The notes: generated by a model from the sequence alone, not told the origin. Counted from the first letter of the stretch, positions 21,861 through 32,938 are shown. The stretch is 64,000 nucleotides of DNA from Pythium myriotylum (GCA_023091665.1 JALJCQ010000027.1:310001-374000), one strand, 5' to 3'. Program-made: numbers and translations.

Positions 21861-22882
21861 GATATTGAAGTACGTATAGACTACTAAGTATCACTAGCCC
21901 GAACCAATCGCGCACAAATGGCATTCCCAGTTTGGTGAATCCAAAACGCATATTCTCTGTCGGGATAGCAGTTTTTGTTGCAGGCATCCAACTTTTGGTT
22001 CCACAACGGGGCGGAAATTGTCCTCTGCGGTTAGCCTGGCATGTGCTCAGGCAGCTTGGGTTTACACCGATGGCATTGGCAACGGTGGCATAGAGGGCGG
22101 CCAGAAAAACTGCATGACTTTCCTATCGCATTATTCCTACTCCAACCGTGGTGAGAACTAATACTACTCGAGACACCACAAGCAATTCAGTCAGGAAGCA
22201 GATTTCGTGCGTGACGCTTGCTTAATCATCTTACGCCAGGCAATAGGGGATTCTATTGCGATCGATCGAAGGAAGTTGAACATCAGTGAAGGAAATCACT
22301 TGCAAGAACATGTTGACCTGATGTGAAGCGGAGGCTTGGCACGCAGTCGGAACGAAGTAACGTGGACAGTGTGCGCCATTCGAGGTGGGTTAGCCGAATG
22401 GAATGCTTGGAGGATGCGAAGGATGTGGCGCATCAACGTCGTCAGCATTGAAGGAGTTCAGGGATGGGGTCGACTTCAACACATTACATAGACGGTACGA
22501 ATACGATCTCCATGCGGGCAAATGTCAAAACCAGTACCCTTTTTGGTGGCATTTGTCAAAACCTCCATGCCAACGGGGATAGATTGTCCGAACATTATGT
22601 AGAACGTGACAAATCATTACAGATTTACTGTCAGTGGACGAAATCTCGCACCTTCTGCGTATGAACGAACAGCAGTTCTGTATTTTGCATTCCTTCAATA
22701 GTTTCGATTTGATGTGGAACATTGGCGGGCATGTGGAAAACTAATCGCGACGGTAGATGGAAGTACACGAGGCGTCCGTTCTCATAGTGGCAAATTTTGG
22801 TACTATGAGAACATGGGGCCATTTAGTGGTCCTTGCTTAGTGAATTGCGCCATAAAACAAATAGCCATCTCCAAAGATGACT

Positions 22883-23010
22883 GATGGATGATGATGATGA
22901 TGCAAGTGACGTCTGTTGAGGAATCCTAATAGCTTAGTGGTCTTGCACATGTAGGCCTGCCAGGTATCAACGGGGTAGTTCTGGGAGGCCCAGCCGATAG
23001 GACAAACCTC
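22883..23010 (-). mobile_element. (CAT)n-tailed retroposon copy, longer form
   Basis: On the minus strand this reads GGGCCTCCCAGAA...GTTGATACCTGGCAGGCCTACATG...AAGCTATTAGGATTC...TTGCATCATCATCATCATC, matching the 57135-57323 copy over about 110 bp, well beyond the short copies. One frame of this copy reads VDTWQAYMCKTTKLLGFL, broken by stops in the other, so the repeat may derive from the 3' end of a coding transcript. The left end and target duplication are not resolved. Confidence 0.6.
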
Positions 23011-23025
23011 CCAGCTCCATTCAAG

Positions 23026-23145
23026 ATGAAGTTCTTTGCGGTCGCTCTTGCTGTTGTGTGCGCCGTTGTCGCGGATGCCCAACGAGTCCCAACGGGTTGT
23101 TACAATGCTCGCTCCTCCCAGAGGACTCACTGCACCGTGCAGTGA
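23026..23145 (+). CDS. very small predicted secreted peptide, probably a broken gene
   Basis: 39 codons. MKFFAVALAVVCAVVADA is a strong signal peptide, leaving a 21-residue Cys-containing tail that ends at TGA (23143-23145). The stop lies inside a perfect palindrome with 13-bp arms around one C (23123-23149), so the 3' part of an originally longer small secreted protein was probably rewritten by that rearrangement. The N-terminus is built like that of the 25842-26021 gene (MK-[IF]-FA...ADA). The alternative is a chance signal-like frame. Confidence 0.4.
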   Translation: MKFFAVALAVVCAVVADAQRVPTGCYNARSSQRTHCTVQ

Positions 23146-23149
23146 GTCC
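23123..23149. repeat. perfect palindrome, 13-bp arms, 1-nt centre
   Basis: 23123-23135 and 23137-23149 are exact reverse complements around C23136. It contains the stop codon of the small secreted frame at 23026. Confidence 0.9.
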
Positions 23150-23309
23150 ATGCGTGCAGTCTGCACGGATACGACTACCAATTGCGCGAATAGTACACTT
23201 CCCGCGTCGATGCTTGCACTGGTATCGGTCGTGACTGAGGGTGCACTTGATACAAAAACAAGTAAAAGAACAGGCGGTTGGATCGTCAACCGCCAACATC
23301 TCCTCAATA

Positions 23310-23312
<3 letters not shown>

Positions 23313-23361
<49 letters not shown>

Positions 23362-23371
23362 TTCCTTCCTC
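23313..23371. repeat. CT microsatellite with CTTC end
   Basis: More than 20 consecutive CT dinucleotides followed by several CTTC units. Frames across it encode only Ser-Leu or Arg-Glu repeats. Confidence 0.95.
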
Positions 23372-25774
23372 TTTCGACTTCGTTTTAACACGTAGCCACA
23401 TCCAGCTCAAGACGCTCACTGACAATATCAAGAAGGCCTTTCATGTCGTCAGTACACGAGCCAAACAGCTACTCTGCTGTATCTTACGTACAGTTTGATC
23501 ATGGACTCCGCCGTTGGTGATAGCGCGATGATCATATGTCAACTCGCGACGACAGAGCACCACTCTACGCGCCCTCTACTACGAAGCACGGTGACTTGCA
23601 GATGAGCTCAGTTTCACACACTGGGCCCACCACGTTCGTGCCAACAAAGATGGCAGATATTCTCGCCAATCTTGCGATGAACTCGAAGCACACCACCCGA
23701 GTGCATCACCCCACGACCAGGACGGTCACACTGACATCACGGTTCTGGCGCACAACGACATCACTCTGTGACTAAGTCTCAATGGCGCCGCAGTTGAGCA
23801 GTAGTATGCCGAGAGTACAGCAGTAAAGCTATTAGGATTCAGAACGTAAGACGAACTCAAATAAACTTCACTTCCGTCATCAGTTCGGTCGTGGACTCGA
23901 TCTTCCTCAAGTTGAACAAAATGACTGCATTGAGCTTCGAGGCGTTTTCCCACTTCAAAGCCGATGGTTCGATATCAAAAAAGTTGTGATGTGATCCACG
24001 TCTCAAACACCTGGAGCTGAAATTGATCGAGGATCCGTGTGGCAAACAGGGCACAAGCTAGCATGACCAGAATCTCCAACAATCGCCGCTTGGGTCCTCA
24101 TCCAGCCTGAGCGCGCATGATAAAGCTGTGAGTGGGCTCGCGGGTGCACAAGATGTGGAGGAGACTCGATTCCGTTTTACTGAGAGTGATTTTTCTGAGA
24201 GTCAGTTGGCATCACTTCCGAACTTATCAATGGGGTCACGTTTTAGCGTAAGATCTAGTGTATTGGCTCGTGACTTATGGATGAAAGGCCCTGGATATTG
24301 GGCGTTCTTCGCGAGAGCTTCCGTAGTAGCTTCCCTCAATATACGCTCGGGTATAATGCACAGTCGACAACTAAATGAAAGTGGTTCTCTCGACCGGTGA
24401 AAAAAACTCCGACTAGAAGCCGTCCCGAACACCCTACTTTGTCTTTGAGTATTCCAGCGAGTCTGTTACCAAAATGTAGCTGATGGGAGGAACTATTGAT
24501 GGGTTACCGCTGCGACGTGGGTTTGTACATCACTTGCGGATATTGTTCATCATCCATCACCGTCGAGATGGATTCGATGGATTCCCGAACGAGTTGGCGA
24601 AAACAAAGATGAGAGTCTGGTGATCTGAAGAACGGACTCGTGGTTTCATCGTTTGGGCTGTTGAAGAAGGGTATAGCTTCAATGAAATCACAATTGTTTG
24701 GTACACTAAACCTGCAAATACCGGTTCTCAGCATAATGTGGATGATGAAAGTTGGAGTCTACATCGTTGTGTCGGTGCGAGCAGTTACATACGTACTAAT
24801 CGTCACCCATATCTTCCAAGAAAACTCTTGTTATCTTCCAACTCTTGTGCATAGATGGCCTTGAAGCCAGCGAACAAATTGCAAAACGAGGCACGTTGGC
24901 ATTCCTGCTGAGATGGAACTTTGATCAATCTTAATGAGGTTATTGACATGGATTCCACCATCCCGAGATTCCTTTTTCGGGTACAATTCTTAGTAAGAAA
25001 TGAAACGAAGCTACACTGCGCTCATGCAAAAATCTTCCGCTTTGAACTCTGGAAGCAGTCAAGTTGTCAGGCTCATCCTTCGTGCAGTGCAATTTGGAGT
25101 TGGATTGATTACTGTACGGCATCCATGTTTTCCACCATTACCGCTTGGTGATCGTTGAGCATCGCCGATTGGGTGATGTGCATGAGGCACTTTTGGACTC
25201 CACAACAGACAAGGCAAGATCATGTTTTTCATTCTTGGCACATTTGACGATAGGCGGCTGCCTTACAGAGCCAGGCACCTGGCCTTTCTCATACTCGGTA
25301 CTCAGATGCTGGATGTCCTTGAGCTTGACTCACTCCAGGAACGGGAGACTGAATCGGTCTCCAGGATTGGGAGACTCGGACAACTCAACCACAAAGAAAC
25401 AGATCCCATTTCGTCTTGCGTACATTTCCGACCATCAGTAATCTGGAAATTTCCCCTGCCACAGGCAATGATTGGTGCGTGTCCCTGAGCCGGGCTATGG
25501 GTGAGTACACTTGTTGTACAACACACACGTCAAAGGATAACAGTCTCGAATCGGAAAGCCCAGTCGAATAAACCGCGGCGCATTGGTCCTTGAACACTCA
25601 AAGAATAACACATCCATTATCCGAGGATTTGAGGCCCCGAACTGTTTTGCAATCCCTTTGATGGCTGCCGCCATTGGAACATGAATTTGTACTTTTACTA
25701 GCGCACTGTGCGCCTCTGACTCCAGACCCTTCCACCACGAAAGGAGAGCTTGGTCTCACTTATCAAATCCAATC
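23372..25774. other. gene-poor spacer with two retroposon fragments
   Basis: Two tail-end fragments of the (CAT)n retroposon lie at about 23827-23875 (plus strand, no tail) and 24742-24765 (minus strand, GATGATGAAAGTTGGAGTCTA). No supported gene was found; frames around 24128-24400 and 25145-25490 have no recognisable feature. Confidence 0.4.
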
Positions 25775-25790
25775 TCTCATTCTTCTTTTT
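25775..25790 (+). promoter_or_regulatory. initiator/FPR core promoter match
   Basis: TCTCATTCTTCTTTTT agrees with the oomycete Inr-FPR consensus (GCTCATTYYNCAWTTT) at 14 of 16 positions and lies 52 bp upstream of the ATG of the small secreted protein gene at 25842. The consensus is from established knowledge; function here is inferred. Confidence 0.55.
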
Positions 25791-25841
25791 ACCGACTCGG
25801 CCTCACTCCTACCTCCAAGCCAGCAACCCAATATCAGCATC

Positions 25842-26021
25842 ATGAAGATCTTTGCGATTGTCCTCGCTGCACTTTGCGCCACAGCCGCCGACGCCGCTCG
25901 TGGAAACCCGTCTTGCTTGAGCAACTGCCGAGGTATCTACAGGGGATGCAAGCTCGACGCTGCGACGTGCTCGGCCAACTTGCGCAGCTGCCAGAACGAT
26001 TGCTTCCCTGGCAGGCTTTAA
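25842..26021 (+). CDS. small secreted cysteine-rich protein (59 aa)
   Basis: MKIFAIVLAALCATAADA is a clear signal peptide, predicted cut after the ADA. The mature part of about 41 residues has six cysteines with a symmetric spacing C-x3-C-x6-C-x6-C-x6-C-x3-C, which fits either three disulphides or a helical hairpin with twin CX3C motifs. A well-matched core promoter sits 52 bp upstream. Small secreted cysteine-rich proteins are a common oomycete class of apoplastic effectors or elicitors, but I do not recognise this family. An upstream in-frame ATG (25674) would bury the signal peptide and is rejected. No paralogue was seen in the window apart from the similarly built frame at 23026. Confidence 0.75.
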   Translation: MKIFAIVLAALCATAADAARGNPSCLSNCRGIYRGCKLDAATCSANLRSCQNDCFPGRL

Positions 26022-26819
26022 GCACCGCTGATACATCAAAAGGGGAGACTCATCATGAGCGCTTCTGTTGACGATACGTATTGATCGGGATGGTAGTCAG
26101 CAGTCTCTATGCGCTACAAATCACACGTTCCGACTTTCATTTGTAGCTATCATTGGTAACATCGAATCGAACTCACAACGTCTATCCCTACAGGGAAGAT
26201 TTCCGCCTGCGTCAAAATAGGGTCTGGTCAAGTCACCGATCAAGCTAGATCGATGACGTTGCTCGGGGCACAACGACATCGGGAGCTTGAAGGCGTTGTC
26301 CCCGAAGCGAATTAGCAGTGCGCAGCACGAAGCCGCTACCAAAGATGATGTGGTAGTCAATCTCGGCACCCACGTCGGCGATGCAGACGCTCCAATCGGT
26401 GCCCCTCTCGGTCGAGAGCTGCTTGAGGCGGATGTCGGCCGCGGCACTCGTGGGTTCGGCGTACACGAGCAGTGCGTCACAGTACGTGGAACCAGCTCGC
26501 AGCTAAGAACCTCTTCGCCCTCCTGCTAGAGCGTCGGGTGGAGCAAGTCGGAGAACTGGCGATTGACTTTGTCTGTTGGATCTTGCTTCATGAGTGTAGG
26601 CAGGGATCGCTATCCTCTACGCTCTTATGAGATAAGTATTAGGATTCACCTGGTTGAACTCAATAGACTTCATTTGCATCATCATCATCATCATCTTATA
26701 TTAAAAAAGCTCGAAGGTGGTTTGAATTCTCTCTTGCCGATATGTGAACAATTGGTCTGAATGAATCTCACAGGAGAGCTTGGGAGATACGAACTCACTA
26801 CATAAAGTCATTCATCACG
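26022..26819. other. intergenic with a retroposon fragment
   Basis: A minus-strand frame at 26245-26466 looks weakly coding (…SVCIADVGAEIDYHIIFGSGF…) and may be a gene scrap, but I cannot assign it. The (CAT)n retroposon copy at 26637-26697 is listed separately. Confidence 0.4.
26637..26697 (+). mobile_element. (CAT)n-tailed retroposon, 5'-truncated copy
   Basis: TATTAGGATTCACCTGGTTGAACTCAATAGACTTCATTTG followed by six CAT units aligns with the last 60 bp of the 57135-57323 copy. Possible short direct repeats (CTTAT) flank it but are too short to be certain. Confidence 0.6.
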
Positions 26820-27638
26820 TTATTCTACAAGCAAGAACCGAACCGACATGCGTTCGTCCAGTCCCGCAGTGTTTGATTCGTCGAGTCCCTCGTTTGGTTC
26901 GTCCAGTCCTGCAGTGTGTACTTCGTCCCCGCTCAGAGTAGGCCCGGGCGTTACTGGCATTGATTTTTCGCACTCGTCGTCGGACGTGTTGATTGGCTCG
27001 GCATCGTCGACAGCCTCCGAGAAACCCGGACCATGGACTCCGCCCTCATCCATCAACACGTCATTACGAACAACGCATCCGCGACGGTCAAAGTACATGT
27101 GCACTGATGTAGCCACGACCATTGGTTCGCTATTCTTCTCAGTTGGCTTCGATCGTCGAGGAGTGAGATAGTTCAAGCCATCTACCCGGATAACGCATGA
27201 TCCTGTCGCTGGATCGTGGCCCACCACGTGTAGCGAGACAAGCTGGAACTCGACACGCTCGAACTGACTGTCGAATTGCTGCGCAAAACGCACCTGCAGG
27301 TCTCTTCCCGAGAGCCCGGCGAATGCGACGTTCTCATCTAGCACGGCGACGATGCAGTCGCGCGTTCGCACTTCGTCGGTCAGATACCCGTGCTTGACGA
27401 TCTCCATGAATTCTCTGGCCTTCCGAACGAGCGAGCCGTCGCCGTCGTACCGTGTGAAAAGCGCACGCGAGTAGAGTAGTGAGCGTAGCCGCGTGAGGTC
27501 CTGGATCTCCTGCTGGAGCGTGCGGATGTCAAAGGTGAGGTTATAGAGCGTCGAGCGCATGCGTTGCTTCTGCGTGCGGCGCCGCGTTTTCTTGCTGGCC
27601 CCACGCACGACGTGCCACTCGATTGCTTTGCGTTCCAT
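26820..27638 (-). CDS. EWH...SVxFLLS family protein, member 4
   Basis: 272 residues from MERKAIEWHVVRG. Basic segment KKTRRRTQKQRMRST; helix DIRTLQQEIQDLTRLRSLLYSRALF; YDGDGSLV; AFAGLSGRDLQV; GCVVRNDVLMDEG; then an unusual acidic, repetitive linker with near-repeats of AGLDE and the terminal ERMSVRFLLVE, which carries one extra residue after the tail. It shares the subgroup of the gene at 15373, without the YPAVLKYP motif. The long variable linker compared with the fixed tail indicates that the tail itself is under constraint. No targeting signal. Function unknown; an intracellular protein is inferred. Confidence 0.85.
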   Translation of the reverse strand: MERKAIEWHVVRGASKKTRRRTQKQRMRSTLYNLTFDIRTLQQEIQDLTRLRSLLYSRALFTRYDGDGSLVRKAREFMEIVKHGYLTDEVRTRDCIVAVLDENVAFAGLSGRDLQVRFAQQFDSQFERVEFQLVSLHVVGHDPATGSCVIRVDGLNYLTPRRSKPTEKNSEPMVVATSVHMYFDRRGCVVRNDVLMDEGGVHGPGFSEAVDDAEPINTSDDECEKSMPVTPGPTLSGDEVHTAGLDEPNEGLDESNTAGLDERMSVRFLLVE

Positions 27639-28355
27639 GTCCCTACCGGCTGTAGCTGCCTTCGGTCAAATTGAGACTGCCGATTTCGGAGTGCGGGCTG
27701 CTTCTCTGTAGAAACAAGAGACCTTGGAACCCTGACTCAGGAAGACAAATTGATTACAGAGTTTGCTAAGCCAGTGTGATCAACTGATATCCTGTTATCC
27801 TCAATCTTTACTTTCAGGTATTATTTGCGCATTTATTCTTTCTGAATCCTGTGATATTTTTTGATAAGGCACATTTTGATCAAGTTAAAGCAAGAAGAAT
27901 TCATGGAGCTTCGAAGGAGGGGATGGGGTTGGCAAGCCGGTCGGAAGAACCGCGATCAGTCGACGCGTTGGATCCAAGGCTGTCCACGCACCCAAGCGTC
28001 AAGATTGCCTTTGCATTGAGCCTCCCGCTCCGAGAAACAGATGTTGACATCCAGGTCAATTGAATTGAACTCAAAAGGACCGAGTAGGAAACAAGTCAAC
28101 ACGGTACGAAGCTGGACATCAGTTGCTAGTGATGTCATTGACGCTCCATAGAAATGGTAAAAAAGAGAGAGAGAGGTGATTTCCCCACGGTATCGCACGA
28201 AGTGACTCTGGTTGCTACAAACCGAGCAGTTAAATCTCTCGTGATGATTTCGACAAGAAGAGTATACTAATTATATCTTTGTCGAAATCATCGCTTGAGA
28301 TTCATCTGTTCGCCGACTTGTCGTCTGCAATTTGTCTTCCTTCATTGCATACAGC

Positions 28356-28417
28356 ACTCCAACTTTCATCATCATCGCAATTACAGAGGTGATTGCGATG
28401 ATGATGAAAGTTGGAGT
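28356..28417. repeat. perfect palindrome, 26-bp arms, 10-nt centre, built from two retroposon ends
   Basis: 28356-28381 and 28392-28417 are exact reverse complements. Both arms consist of the ACTCCAACTTTCATCATCATC retroposon end plus GCAAT flank. Confidence 0.95.
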
Positions 28418-28455
28418 TGGAGTCTATTGCGTTACGTCGGTGCAGGTAATTGCGA
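28387..28455 (-). mobile_element. (CAT)n retroposon end with 12-bp target duplication (one mismatch)
   Basis: A minus-strand retroposon end (28399-28443) is flanked by AGGTGATTGCGA (28387-28398) and AGGTAATTGCGA (28444-28455). It overlaps the right arm of the palindrome at 28356-28417. Confidence 0.55.
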
Positions 28456-28480
28456 TAACAACCATGTATTATGTTCTCGG

Positions 28481-28847
28481 TGTTGGAAAGCCCATCCTAT
28501 CAGTGTCCGCCGTTCCACGGCACCCACCGAGTCATCACGTACAAGGCCAGTGCATGGTTACGTCGGGCGTGGATTACACGGTGAGTGGGAGCGCGTGCCA
28601 AGATTGCAGCCATTGGCTACGGGCACGCAGTATGGGCTGGCTGGGATGCTGGGCGCACGCGTGCCTTCGGAGTGGACGTTGAGGCACGCGTACGCGCGTG
28701 CCAAGAGCTCTGTGCTCGGTAGGAGCACAAAGGAACACTAGCTAGACGTAGGAGGAAGACCGAACTAGTACTAGTGTGCATCATGCATGTGTTCGTATAA
28801 ACTCTGCTGCTAATAAACTCACTCTTCAATCTACCGCCTGCCCAACA
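28481..28847 (+). repeat. Copia-1 5' LTR
   Basis: 367 bp, TG...CA ends, identical on reading to 32567-32933. Confidence 0.95.
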
Positions 28848-28862
28848 GGTTATGAGCCCAAG
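28848..28862 (+). other. Copia-1 primer-binding site, half-tRNA type
   Basis: GGTTATGAGCCCAAG abuts the 5' LTR. It is complementary to the anticodon stem-loop of initiator tRNA-Met (GGGCTCATAACC), not to a tRNA 3' end, matching the internal-priming strategy known from Drosophila copia. Confidence 0.7.
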
Positions 28863-28889
28863 ATCTCCCCTGTAGAAGACCTCGTCATC

Positions 28890-31800
28890 ATGAAGAAGCT
28901 GCAAGACCTCCTCGGGGGCGACAACTACTTTCACGGGAGCTTCAACATGCGTAAGATCCTGTATCGGAAGGGTCTTGGGGCACACATCGACCAAGTCAAG
29001 GCCGAGGCGGCTCAGGACGACGCGCGAAAGGGCTGACGACATGAAGGCGCTGGCCTTCATCGCGCAAGGAGTCGAGATCGAGCACCAGACCAAGATCCGT
29101 CTAGCCCGCACAGCGACAGAAGCGTGGGAGACGCTCCGCGAGTACCACAACCGGCAGAACCTGCAGAACCGTGTCGCTGTCACGCGGCGCCTGCATGAGT
29201 TCAAGATGGAGAGTGGCATAACTATGGCCGCTCATATCGACAAGTTCGACGAGGTCGTTGTGGCGCTGGAGTCTGTTGGAGAGCCGATCGACGAGGCTCG
29301 GCAGTTGGTGATACTGCTGGGTAGCCTGCCCATCGACTACGAAATGATTGTCGCAATCGTAGAGAATATGCGCGAGGTCGCCCTGATCGACGTCAAGGAG
29401 AAGCTACTCAAGGCGTACGACAAGATCCATGACAAGGAGAAGGCGGAAGCTGCGTTCAAGGCGCAGTTTGCAAGCAAGAAGAAGCAAGGTCACGCTAAGT
29501 ATGGCGGCAAGGACAAGAAGAGGGTGTTCAAGGGTCGCTGCTTTAAGTGCAACAAGAAGGGTCATATGGAGAAGGACTGTCGCAGCGAGCCGGCCGTGAC
29601 ACGTGAAGAGGTCCTATTCATGGCCACAGATGACCACGCGACAGGATGGCTTCTTGATAGTGGCGCGTCTTCCCAAATGACGCCGTTTCGAGATGACTAC
29701 GTTTCGTATCGGAGCCTCATGAACCCACTGGGAGTGACCATTGCAGATGGGGCGCGTCTTAATGCTGTCGGTGTCTGAGAAGTGAAGGTTGTCACTAGTG
29801 ATGGTCTCGAGATTACTATGAAGAACCAATGGGGCGCTCGGATCAGGATCATCCGTAGCGACAACGGAGGCGAGTTTGTAAACAAGCAGAAGGGCTCGAT
29901 CTGCTCGGCGAACGGCATCATCCTTACAGCCCGCAACAAAATGGCCTTGCCGAGCGGATGAATCGGACTGTGTTGGAAATGGCGCGCTCAATGATGCACT
30001 ACAAGGCAGTGCCGCGCAAGTGGTGGGCAGAGGCCGTCAACACCGCCACGTACGTGATCAATCGCATTCCAAACAGTGCGCATCCTGATCGGTCACCGTA
30101 CCAGATCTGCACGACGCAAGCACCACGACTGGACCATCTGCGGGTTTTTGGGTCTCTCGGATATGCACACATTGATGGCTCAAAGCGCACGAAGCTGGAC
30201 TCAAAGAGCTACAAGTGCATGATGCTGGGATACGTCGACAACGTCAAAGCCTATCGGGTTTTGGACATGGTGAGCGAGGTAATTCGTACCTCTCGACCCG
30301 TCGTTCTGGATCAGCGCGAGGTTGACGGAATCTACGATGAGGTGTATCTGTCAGCTGAGGCACAATCAACACCGGGATACGAGATCGGTGACGACTAACC
30401 GGCAGTACGCACTCGGTCAAGCGCGCGTCTCACACCGTCTGAGAACGATGACGAACCTATGGTCAGTGAGAACGACGACAGTGGTGAGAACATGGAGGTC
30501 GAAGATGTTCCCATCGATGACTCTGCTGCACTCGTGAACAGTGGTACAGAGCACTCAACACCAGTGGTACAACCTCAAGCAACGATACCTGCCGTAGCAG
30601 CACTTCCACCGTCGGACTTACCAGCTAGGCGTTCCAATCTGTTGTTAGCCCCAAGCGCGCCGGCGTCTGCGTTTGAGAATGATGCAATCGTATTCCATCC
30701 ACGCTACAACACCAGAGCAAGCGACCGTTTTGCGACAAGTATTGTGCCGCATCGTACCATGACTGGGTCAGGGGCAAGTGATAGGCGGCCCACTCGTTTC
30801 TCTCTCCCCCATTCCGAGAATGGGACTTCCGATCGCAGCGTTGTACTGTATGGGCAGAGTACGGACTCTAATGGCGGCACCCAACGCCCGCCGCTGAAAA
30901 GATCCCGTAATGACGAGACAGCCATGCTCGTGGCGCTACCCGACGTACCAAGTTCATTTACGAAGGCGGTCACTGGTCGAGATGCCAAGCAGTGGCAGGC
31001 TGCGATCAAGGAGGAGCTGAAAGCGCACGACACAAACGGCACGTGGTCTGTTGTAACCCGTCCTGCCGGCGCTCATCCAGTCACGTGCAAGTGGGTATTC
31101 GCACTAAAGCGGAATGAAAATGGTGATATTATTCGCCACAAAGCTCGCTTGGTAGCCCGTGGGTTTTCGCAGACACCAGGGGTCGACTTCCAAGACACGT
31201 ATTCTCCCGTCGCAAGCATGAACTCTATATGTGTGTTTCTCTCGGTATGCTGCCTCCGTCAGTACGTCGTGTTCCAGTTCGACGTGGACACTGCGTTTTT
31301 GTATGGTGTTCACAATGAAGATGTCTACATGGAGTGCCCTGATGGGCTGGACGTCAAGCCAGGATCAGTTCTGAAGCTGTTGAAATCTCTGTACGGTCTA
31401 AAGCAAGCGGCCAACGTATGGCACCAGACCATCAAGGACGTGCTCATCCGACTCGGCTTCGAGCCGTCCGGCGCCGATCCGTGTGTGTTTACGAAGAAGA
31501 GCAAGGCCGAAAATGATAACGACGCCGTGACTGACCTAGTTATGCTCTGTCTCTATGTTGACGACCACCTGATCGCTGCCAAGATGAAGCAAGCTGTGTA
31601 TGACGTGAAGAAGCAACTGGAGGTGGAGTTCAGAATCAAGGATCTCGGTGTTGCAAAATTCGTTCTCGGTATTGAGATTACACATGATGTTGACAAGCGA
31701 TCGCTCATGCTCAGCCAGCGTCAGTACATTCAGAGAGTCGTCGAACGTTTCAACCAGACCAATGCCAAGGACGTGTACAACCCATGTGAGACAGGCGTGA

Positions 31801-32514
31801 AGCTCTCTTGCGCTGACTGTCCCGCCACTGATGCCGCCGATGATGAGATGAAGAAGAAACCATTTCGCGCTTTAATGGGGTGCCTGCTCTACGTCGCAAT
31901 GTGCACGCGACCGGACATCGCCTACGCTGTCTGCAAGTTTCTTGAGAAGCCTGGAGAAAACACTGGAAGGCGGCAATTCGTGTTGTCCGCTACCTCAAGA
32001 CCACAATGAACCTTGGTCTTTGCTTCTGCGGCAATGATCATGGTGGCAAAGCTGTCGGCTTCAGTGATGCCGACTGGGGAAGTAATCTCGACGATCGTCG
32101 CTCAGTGTCGGGAGTGATGGTCATGGTGCCCCGGTCGTATTCAAGTCGAAGTACCAGCGAACAGTAGCGCTGAGCTCGTCAGAGGCGGAGTATATGACTC
32201 TGAGTGTTTGTGTACAAGATGTGCTCTGGACGCGGGCTCTACTGAACGACCTTGGTGTCAAACAAGTTGGCGCGACAACGATCATGGAGGACAATCAGGG
32301 TGCAATTGCTCTCGCTGGGAATATCGGCTATCACAGTCGCGCAAAGCACATTGACATGCGGCATCATTTTATCCGCGAGAAGATACAGTCGAACGAGGTA
32401 GCAGTCGAGTATCTCGAGACCAAGCAACAGTTAGCCGACATCATGACTAAGGGTATCGCGACGGCGCAGTTCGAGTATCTTCGCTCGGCTTGCGGCGTAC
32501 GTCACATTGCGTAG
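28890..32514 (+). pseudogene. Copia-1 gag-pol, multiply broken
   Basis: Gag begins near 28890 (LGGDNYFH...FNMRKIL) and shifts frame near 29030. It continues to a CCHC zinc knuckle (CFKCNKKGHMEKDC) and the protease motif LLDSGASSQM. A deletion of about 640 bp compared with Copia-2 then removes the integrase zinc domain and half of its core, joining at 29835. Integrase resumes at RIIRSDNGGEF with a frame break before MNRTVLEMARSM. The reverse transcriptase frame (30459-32009) keeps FDVDTAFLYG and CLYVDDHLIA. RNase H is shifted twice and ends with EDNQGAIALAG and HHFIREKI (frame 32194-32514). No functional polyprotein can be read from it. Confidence 0.9.
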
Positions 32515-32566
32515 TACACCTGATCGTGCCGTGTTTCGGTGGTACCAGCTATGATGGGAGTGGGAG

Positions 32567-32933
32567 TGTTGGAAAGCCCATCCTATCAGTGTCCGCCGTT
32601 CCACGGCACCCACCGAGTCATCACGTACAAGGCCAGTGCATGGTTACGTCGGGCGTGGATTACACGGTGAGTGGGAGCGCGTGCCAAGATTGCAGCCATT
32701 GGCTACGGGCACGCAGTATGGGCTGGCTGGGATGCTGGGCGCACGCGTGCCTTCGGAGTGGACGTTGAGGCACGCGTACGCGCGTGCCAAGAGCTCTGTG
32801 CTCGGTAGGAGCACAAAGGAACACTAGCTAGACGTAGGAGGAAGACCGAACTAGTACTAGTGTGCATCATGCATGTGTTCGTATAAACTCTGCTGCTAAT
32901 AAACTCACTCTTCAATCTACCGCCTGCCCAACA
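32567..32933 (+). repeat. Copia-1 3' LTR
   Basis: 367 bp, preceded by the polypurine tract TGGGAGTGGGAG (32555-32566). Confidence 0.95.
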
Positions 32934-32938
32934 CTCGG

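Larger units (their letters stand above)
20329..22879. other. gene-poor spacer with GC-rich island
   Basis: Around 20930-21300 base composition turns GC-rich and Arg/Pro/Ala-coding in all frames. I cannot identify a protein. An inverted repeat at about 22770-22804 (GTTCTCATAGT arms, 13-nt centre) is noted. No supported gene. Confidence 0.35.
27639..28475. other. spacer with inverted repeats before Copia-1
   Basis: Contains a 14-bp-arm inverted repeat (28243-28256/28279-28292) and the palindrome at 28356-28417. No gene recognised. Confidence 0.45.
28476..32938 (+). mobile_element. Copia-1: LTR retrotransposon with 5-bp target duplication
   Basis: The element spans 28481-32933 and is flanked by CTCGG on both sides (28476-28480, 32934-32938). 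Its two 367-bp LTRs read as identical, start TGTTGG and end AACA. The primer-binding site follows at 28848, and a polypurine tract TGGGAGTGGGAG ends at 32566 directly before the 3' LTR. The interior carries recognisable gag, integrase, reverse transcriptase and RNase H, all interrupted. Identical LTRs indicate a recent insertion, so this defective copy was probably mobilised by proteins from another element, or its LTRs were homogenised. Confidence 0.95.

Noticed and set aside
21496..21987. Minus-strand frame with poly-Gly
   Set aside because: Generated by the C28 homopolymer.
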